A stretch of DNA of 9,199 nucleotides from assembly GCA_027011025.1 (NCBI GenBank), contig JALVAU010000170.1, forward strand, positions 1-9,199. Reading direction: 5' to 3'. A program made the position numbers and the translations under genes. Each line of letters starts with the position of its first letter. Position 1 is the first letter of the stretch. Of the stretch, positions 6,590 through 9,199 are shown piece after piece. Below the pieces are notes generated by a model, which saw only the letters and a list, made by a program, of their open reading frames with translations, was not told the DNA's origin and did not search any database. This DNA is from Campylobacteraceae bacterium (GTDB lineage: Bacteria; Campylobacterota; Campylobacteria; Campylobacterales; Sulfurospirillaceae).

Positions 6590-7795
6590 ATGAAATTTGA
6601 AAAGTTTGAAGATACATTGGGAGCATTAAGAGAGTCCATAAATATGGAATATCCGGTGGAAAATCTATTTTTGATAGATGCACTAGATAGGATATTAGCA
6701 ACAGATATAGTGGCAAAAGAGAATAATCCGATATTTGAGACGGCATCTATGGATGGATATGCCATAAGAGCAGAAGATCAAGATATGGGTGAACTTAAAA
6801 TTATAGACTTTTTACCGGCAGGTAGCTACAAAGGAAATCTAGTTACAAAAGGGACTTGTGTAAAAACTTTTACCGGTTCTTTGATGAGTGAGGGGAGTGA
6901 TACCCTTTTGCCGATAGAGAATGTTGAAGTTTCTGGAGACAAAATTAAGGTAGTAACTCCCGTTTCAAAGGGCTTCTCTTCCAGACCGGTGGGGGAAAAT
7001 TATAAAAAAGGCGAAACTCTTATAAGAAAGGGTACAAAGATAGAATATGCACAGATTGGAGTACTTGCAGAGCTTGGATATGTACAAATTCCTGTCTTTA
7101 TAAAGCCTCGCATATCGGTAATCGCAACCGGAAGTGAGATACTTGATTTTGGAGAGCCAAAAGAGAATATATCTCAAATCAGAAGTTCAAACCATATAAC
7201 TATAGAAGCGATATTGAAAAAAGCCGGAGCAGATACTATTCGCTATGGTATAGTAAAAGATGACAAAGAGGAGATAAAAGATAAAATCTCTCAAGCCCTT
7301 AGAAGTTCAGATATAGTTGTAACAACCGGTGGAGTGAGTGTGGGAGATTATGATTTTGTAAAAGATATTTTAGGTGATATGGAACCAGAATATATAGTAA
7401 ATGGTTCTTTCATAAAGCCCGGACGGCATATAAAGATAGTGAAGATAGGAGACAAATATATATTTGCACTTCCTGGATTTCCTTATAGCTCAAGCGTAGG
7501 AACATTTTTATATGTATTGCCACTCTTAAGAGCCATGAGCGGAAGAAAATTTGAGATACCGACTCTAAGGGCTTATATGGATGAGAATTATAAAAAAAGA
7601 TCAAAATACAAAGAGTTTACAGCTTGTAATCTATTTTTTAGAGATGGAAAAGTGATGGTCAATCTTGATGGCAAAAAGACAGGAAGCAGTGCAATACTAA
7701 ATAATATGCTAGATGATGCAGCACTTTTATCCATAGATGAAAAAATAAAAGAGTTAAAAAAAGGAGATTTGGTGGAGGTTGTATTGCTAAAGTAG
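6590..7795 (+). CDS. moeA: Molybdopterin molybdenumtransferase
   Basis: MoeA inserts molybdate into adenylylated molybdopterin to give active Moco. At 401 aa it has the usual length and all four domains. The N-terminal part contains ASMDGYAIRAED (52-63), with the conserved Asp55, followed by PAGSYKG and SDTLLPIENVE. The MoCF domain (about 174-312) has VIATGSEIL (177-185), TTGGVSVGDYDFV (245-257) and IKPGRHIK (275-282), then ALPGFP (293-298). The C-terminal beta domain follows (about 325-401). The Asp found in the 'G-D-I' motif of E. coli MoeA (Asp142) appears here as Asn137 (VGENYKKGE); the other acidic residues (Asp55, Glu183, Asp253) are present. The ATG has AGGAGA 4-6 nt upstream, overlapping the moaE stop. 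The gene ends 4 bp from the stop of a convergent cytochrome gene, with no clean terminator between. Confidence 0.95.
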   Translation: MKFEKFEDTLGALRESINMEYPVENLFLIDALDRILATDIVAKENNPIFETASMDGYAIRAEDQDMGELKIIDFLPAGSYKGNLVTKGTCVKTFTGSLMSEGSDTLLPIENVEVSGDKIKVVTPVSKGFSSRPVGENYKKGETLIRKGTKIEYAQIGVLAELGYVQIPVFIKPRISVIATGSEILDFGEPKENISQIRSSNHITIEAILKKAGADTIRYGIVKDDKEEIKDKISQALRSSDIVVTTGGVSVGDYDFVKDILGDMEPEYIVNGSFIKPGRHIKIVKIGDKYIFALPGFPYSSSVGTFLYVLPLLRAMSGRKFEIPTLRAYMDENYKKRSKYKEFTACNLFFRDGKVMVNLDGKKTGSSAILNNMLDDAALLSIDEKIKELKKGDLVEVVLLK

Positions 7796-7799
7796 AAAC

Positions 7800-8171
7800 T
7801 TAGCGCATACCTTTCATTTGATGTTTTTTAAATCTCATGCAGTTGTGCATGCCTTTTGAGCCATTATGCACTATCCATCTTGCTAGGGTATTTAAGTCCT
7901 GATTTGAAAGATGTTTATATGCAGGCATTTTGACATCCGAAAACATAGGGTATTTACCTTGGCTTCCATTTTTTATGCTATTTTTTATGCTATTTCTTGA
8001 TATGCCAAACCAGCCGGAGTTCATCTTTAAAATCATGGAAAAAGATGGTGCCGATTTTATGCCCATTATATTGTGACAGCTCATGCATTTATTCTGCTTT
8101 AAAAGAATCTCTGCACTATTTGCATATAAAAATGAGTTGATTATAATTAGGTAAAAAAATAATTTTTTCAT
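7800..8171 (-). CDS. Single-haem periplasmic cytochrome c with Met/His-rich tail
   Basis: The product (123 aa) begins with a signal peptide (MKKLFFYLIIINSFLYA, cleavage probably after residue 17 or 19). A class I cytochrome c fold follows, with one haem-binding CMSCH (29-33, His33 as axial ligand), an APSF segment (41-44) and Met82 in VKMPAY as the likely sixth ligand. A C-terminal helix ends in LARWIV. It resembles the small c551/c552/c553 electron shuttles of Campylobacterota. The last part is unusual: from about 107 to 123 it carries four Met, two His and an extra Cys (GMHNC and HQMKGM), which could bind a metal. Residues 61-68 are a duplicated SIKN, encoded by a 12-bp tandem repeat. The ATG has AAAGGA 5 nt upstream. 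It is the last of three same-strand genes, with only 50 bp to the preceding one. Its electron partner is unknown. Confidence 0.85.
   Translation of the reverse strand: MKKLFFYLIIINSFLYANSAEILLKQNKCMSCHNIMGIKSAPSFSMILKMNSGWFGISRNSIKNSIKNGSQGKYPMFSDVKMPAYKHLSNQDLNTLARWIVHNGSKGMHNCMRFKKHQMKGMR
7968..7991. repeat. Two tandem copies of a 12-bp unit inside the cytochrome gene
   Basis: ATTTTTTATGCT occurs twice back to back (7968-7979 and 7980-7991). Because the unit is a multiple of three, it only duplicates four residues (SIKN) in the cytochrome, probably in a loop or helix between the haem site and the Met ligand. It is likely a slippage duplication. Confidence 0.9.
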
Positions 8172-8183
8172 CTCTATCCTTTG

Positions 8184-8209
8184 TGCCCTAGCATATTTTT
8201 GCTAGGGCA
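8184..8209 (-). promoter_or_regulatory. Hairpin just upstream of the cytochrome ribosome site, with overlapping -10 box
   Basis: TGCCCTAGCA (8184-8193) pairs perfectly with TGCTAGGGCA (8200-8209) over 10 bp with a 6-nt loop. On the minus strand the stem ends one base before AAAGGA, the cytochrome ribosome site, and no T run follows. It is therefore more likely an mRNA processing or stability hairpin than a terminator in that direction. Reading plus, a loose T-rich tail (8210-8223) follows, so it could weakly stop transcripts entering from moeA. On the minus strand TGATATAAT (8217-8209) abuts the stem and is a good extended -10. A transcript starting there would begin inside the hairpin and could not form it. 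Confidence 0.5.
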
Positions 8210-8221
8210 TTATATCATTTT

Positions 8222-8464
8222 TTATGCAAGCAGGGTCTCTTTTTTGGCCAAATACTCTTCTTGTGATATTTCACTATTTGCAAATCTTCTTTTTAAAACA
8301 CCTAGTGCATCATTGCTTTGCAAACTATTTGTTTTTATATTATTGTTTTTATAAAAAACAAACCATAAAAGCGCGATTATCAAAATTGGTATTAAAAACA
8401 TAAAAGTACCTCCCATATAACTTTCCATACCGTTAAATCCAAAACAGTTTCCAGGACTAGGCAT
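8222..8464 (-). CDS. Small membrane protein with one helix and a SHOCT-like tail
   Basis: This 80-aa protein has a short N-terminal segment (MPSPGNCFGFNG) and one strongly hydrophobic helix (about 20-38, FMFLIPILIIALLWFVFY). A short polar linker follows, then DALGVLKRRFANSEISQEEYLAKKETL (52-78). That tail matches the SHOCT pattern of short C-terminal helical hairpins ('L--R-A-GEI-EEEY---K--L'). SHOCT domains are thought to help assembly or oligomerisation; no specific activity can be claimed. The start ATG lies inside the last codons of the upstream gene (8-bp overlap) with no clear ribosome site, so translation is probably coupled to it. A start at Met13 is possible, but the CFGF stretch looks like real coding sequence. 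It is the middle gene of a three-gene envelope cluster. Confidence 0.7.
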   Translation of the reverse strand: MPSPGNCFGFNGMESYMGGTFMFLIPILIIALLWFVFYKNNNIKTNSLQSNDALGVLKRRFANSEISQEEYLAKKETLLA

Positions 8465-9038
8465 GTTGTTTAGCCATCAACTTTTTTAATTGGTCGATTT
8501 GTTCTTTTGTTAAGATTTTAAAAACTTTTTCCATATGATTTGCTTTTAAATCTAGCATTTTTTTGTGCATATTGTTCATCTTGTCTTCAAATGCTTTTTT
8601 GTCAAAACCGCTATCTTTTATGAAGCTTCCCATGCTTGAGTTCTTTTGCATATTATACATGAGTTTTTTCATATCTATTTTCATCTCATCTCTTAAAATA
8701 GATATTTTAAACCTCTGATCGCTATCTAGATTTAGTTTTGAAAACATACTCATTTGTTTCATCATTCCCATTTTGTGGCCCATCATGCCACTTCCCATCA
8801 TTCCCATGCTTTGTTGTCTATTCATTTGCATTCTTTTGCTTTGTAGGCCTCGGTTCATCATACCTTGTTTTTGCATGCCTCTATTCATCATGCCTTGTTT
8901 TTGCATGCCATTGGCCATCATTCCTTGGGTGTTTCCTGGGTATTGCATACTGTCTTGGTAGTTCATGGCACCATGTGCAAAAGCACCTACTGTTAATGTT
9001 CCTGTCAAGATGGCTACTGCCAAAATTCTTTTTCTCAT
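8457..9038 (-). CDS. Met-rich exported Spy/CpxP-like protein
   Basis: This 193-aa protein has a clean signal peptide (MRKRILAVAILTGTLTVGAFA, cleavage after 21). Residues 25-98 are a low-complexity, Met/Gln/Gly/Asn-rich region with two near-identical decapeptides GMQKQGMMNR (44-53, 54-63) and a third degenerate copy. Residues 102-190 are helical and charged, with the layout of the LTxxQ/Spy/CpxP fold: LNLDSDQRFKISILRDEM (102-119) near the start and ILTKEQIDQLKKLM (175-188) near the end. In total 33 of 193 residues are Met and none is Cys. Spy/CpxP proteins are periplasmic chaperones or metal-stress sensors; Met-rich stretches often bind Cu(I) or Ag(I). Metal binding is my inference. The ATG is preceded by AAGGAG with 6 nt spacing. 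It overlaps the SHOCT gene downstream. Confidence 0.75.
   Translation of the reverse strand: MRKRILAVAILTGTLTVGAFAHGAMNYQDSMQYPGNTQGMMANGMQKQGMMNRGMQKQGMMNRGLQSKRMQMNRQQSMGMMGSGMMGHKMGMMKQMSMFSKLNLDSDQRFKISILRDEMKIDMKKLMYNMQKNSSMGSFIKDSGFDKKAFEDKMNNMHKKMLDLKANHMEKVFKILTKEQIDQLKKLMAKQHA
8851..8910. repeat. Tandem 30-bp repeat encoding a Met-rich decapeptide
   Basis: Two adjacent 30-bp units (8851-8880 and 8881-8910) agree at 26 of 30 positions and encode GMQKQGMMNR twice. Flanking sequence on both sides (about 8821-8850 and 8911-8940) looks like more degenerate copies. The in-frame unit suggests that the Met-rich region can grow or shrink by recombination or slippage. Confidence 0.88.
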
Positions 9039-9090
9039 CTCTTTCTCCTTAAATTTATTACTCCACCAGACAATATCCTAAATATTTGAT

Positions 9091-9185
9091 GCAGTGATTT
9101 TGTTCATAATCAAGGCGAATTTTCGCAGGACTTTGCCATTGCTAATTCAAGAAAATCCAACGCAGAGTATGGACAAAATCACTGC
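9091..9185. repeat. 95-bp imperfect inverted repeat, possible MITE-like or structured element
   Basis: GCAGTGATTTTGTTCATA (9091-9108) and TATGGACAAAATCACTGC (9168-9185) are inverted copies matching at 17 of 18 positions; the one mismatch would be a U-G pair in RNA. Inside them, GCGAATTTTC (9115-9124) can pair with GAAAATCC..CGC (9151-9163), so the stem continues with small bulges around a central loop. No open reading frame of note lies in it. It sits upstream of the Met-rich gene at the right edge of the window, and its sequence is less AT-rich than the other spacers. I have the impression that similar intergenic inverted repeats occur in Campylobacterota, but I cannot verify that here. Confidence 0.75.
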
Positions 9186-9199
9186 ACCCTTTGGGGGAG

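Noticed and set aside
7836..7851. CATGCA-GTTG-TGCATG palindrome followed by CCTTTT as a terminator for moeA
   Set aside because: The stem is only 6 bp with a weak T run and is fully explained by the coding sequence of the cytochrome tail; it could still terminate weakly, but I cannot support calling it.
8738..9052. A 104-residue plus-strand reading frame rich in Cys, Phe and Ser opposite the Met-rich gene
   Set aside because: It is the antisense image of the Met-rich repeat, has no ribosome site, and the minus-strand frame has a signal peptide, a strong AAGGAG site and a recognisable fold.
9039..9090. Promoter or metal-regulator operator for the Met-rich gene
   Set aside because: Apart from the ribosome site, no convincing -35/-10 pair or dyad operator could be read between the inverted repeat and the start codon.
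1..9199. CRISPR array, tRNA or rRNA genes, insertion sequence with transposase
   Set aside because: No regularly spaced repeats, no cloverleaf with a CCA-type end, and no transposase-like protein were seen in any part of the window.

Overview
The window is AT-rich bacterial DNA that looks like a Campylobacterota (epsilonproteobacterial) chromosome, probably a Sulfurimonas/Sulfurovum/Sulfuricurvum-type organism. Three things support this. The order SurA-like chaperone / gltX / malic enzyme / upp, with mqnA close by, matches as I remember it the Campylobacter jejuni Cj1289-Cj1285 neighbourhood. Menaquinone is made by the futalosine route (mqnA). The promoters are AT-rich, with strong -10 boxes and poor -35 boxes. 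No genus can be fixed from this window alone.

Layout, left to right. (1) Bases 1-125, minus strand: the 5' end of a secreted SurA/PpiC-like chaperone, divergent from the next operon. (2) Bases 307-3656, plus strand: gltX and a malic enzyme overlap by 8 bp, then a very strong hairpin terminator, then upp. (3) A bidirectional terminator separates upp from the convergent pair mqnA-gdhA (minus strand, 5772-3708). (4) Bases 5921-7795, plus strand: a compact molybdenum cofactor operon moaD-moaE-moeA, divergent from mqnA, with recognisable extended -10 promoters in both directions. (5) Bases 9038-7800, minus strand: three small envelope genes, namely a Met-rich exported Spy/CpxP-like protein, a one-helix membrane protein with a SHOCT-like tail, and a single-haem c-type cytochrome with a Met/His/Cys-rich tail. 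(6) Bases 9091-9185: a 95-bp imperfect inverted repeat at the right edge.

Most of the window is core metabolism: Glu-tRNA synthesis, malate-to-pyruvate conversion, uracil salvage, ammonium assimilation, menaquinone and Moco synthesis. The last two supply respiratory chains built on menaquinone and molybdoenzymes. The accessory part is the right-hand three-gene cluster, which I infer is a periplasmic metal (copper?) or envelope-stress module. It and the adjacent inverted repeat are the most interesting parts. I see no mobile element with a transposase, no CRISPR array, and no rRNA or tRNA gene.
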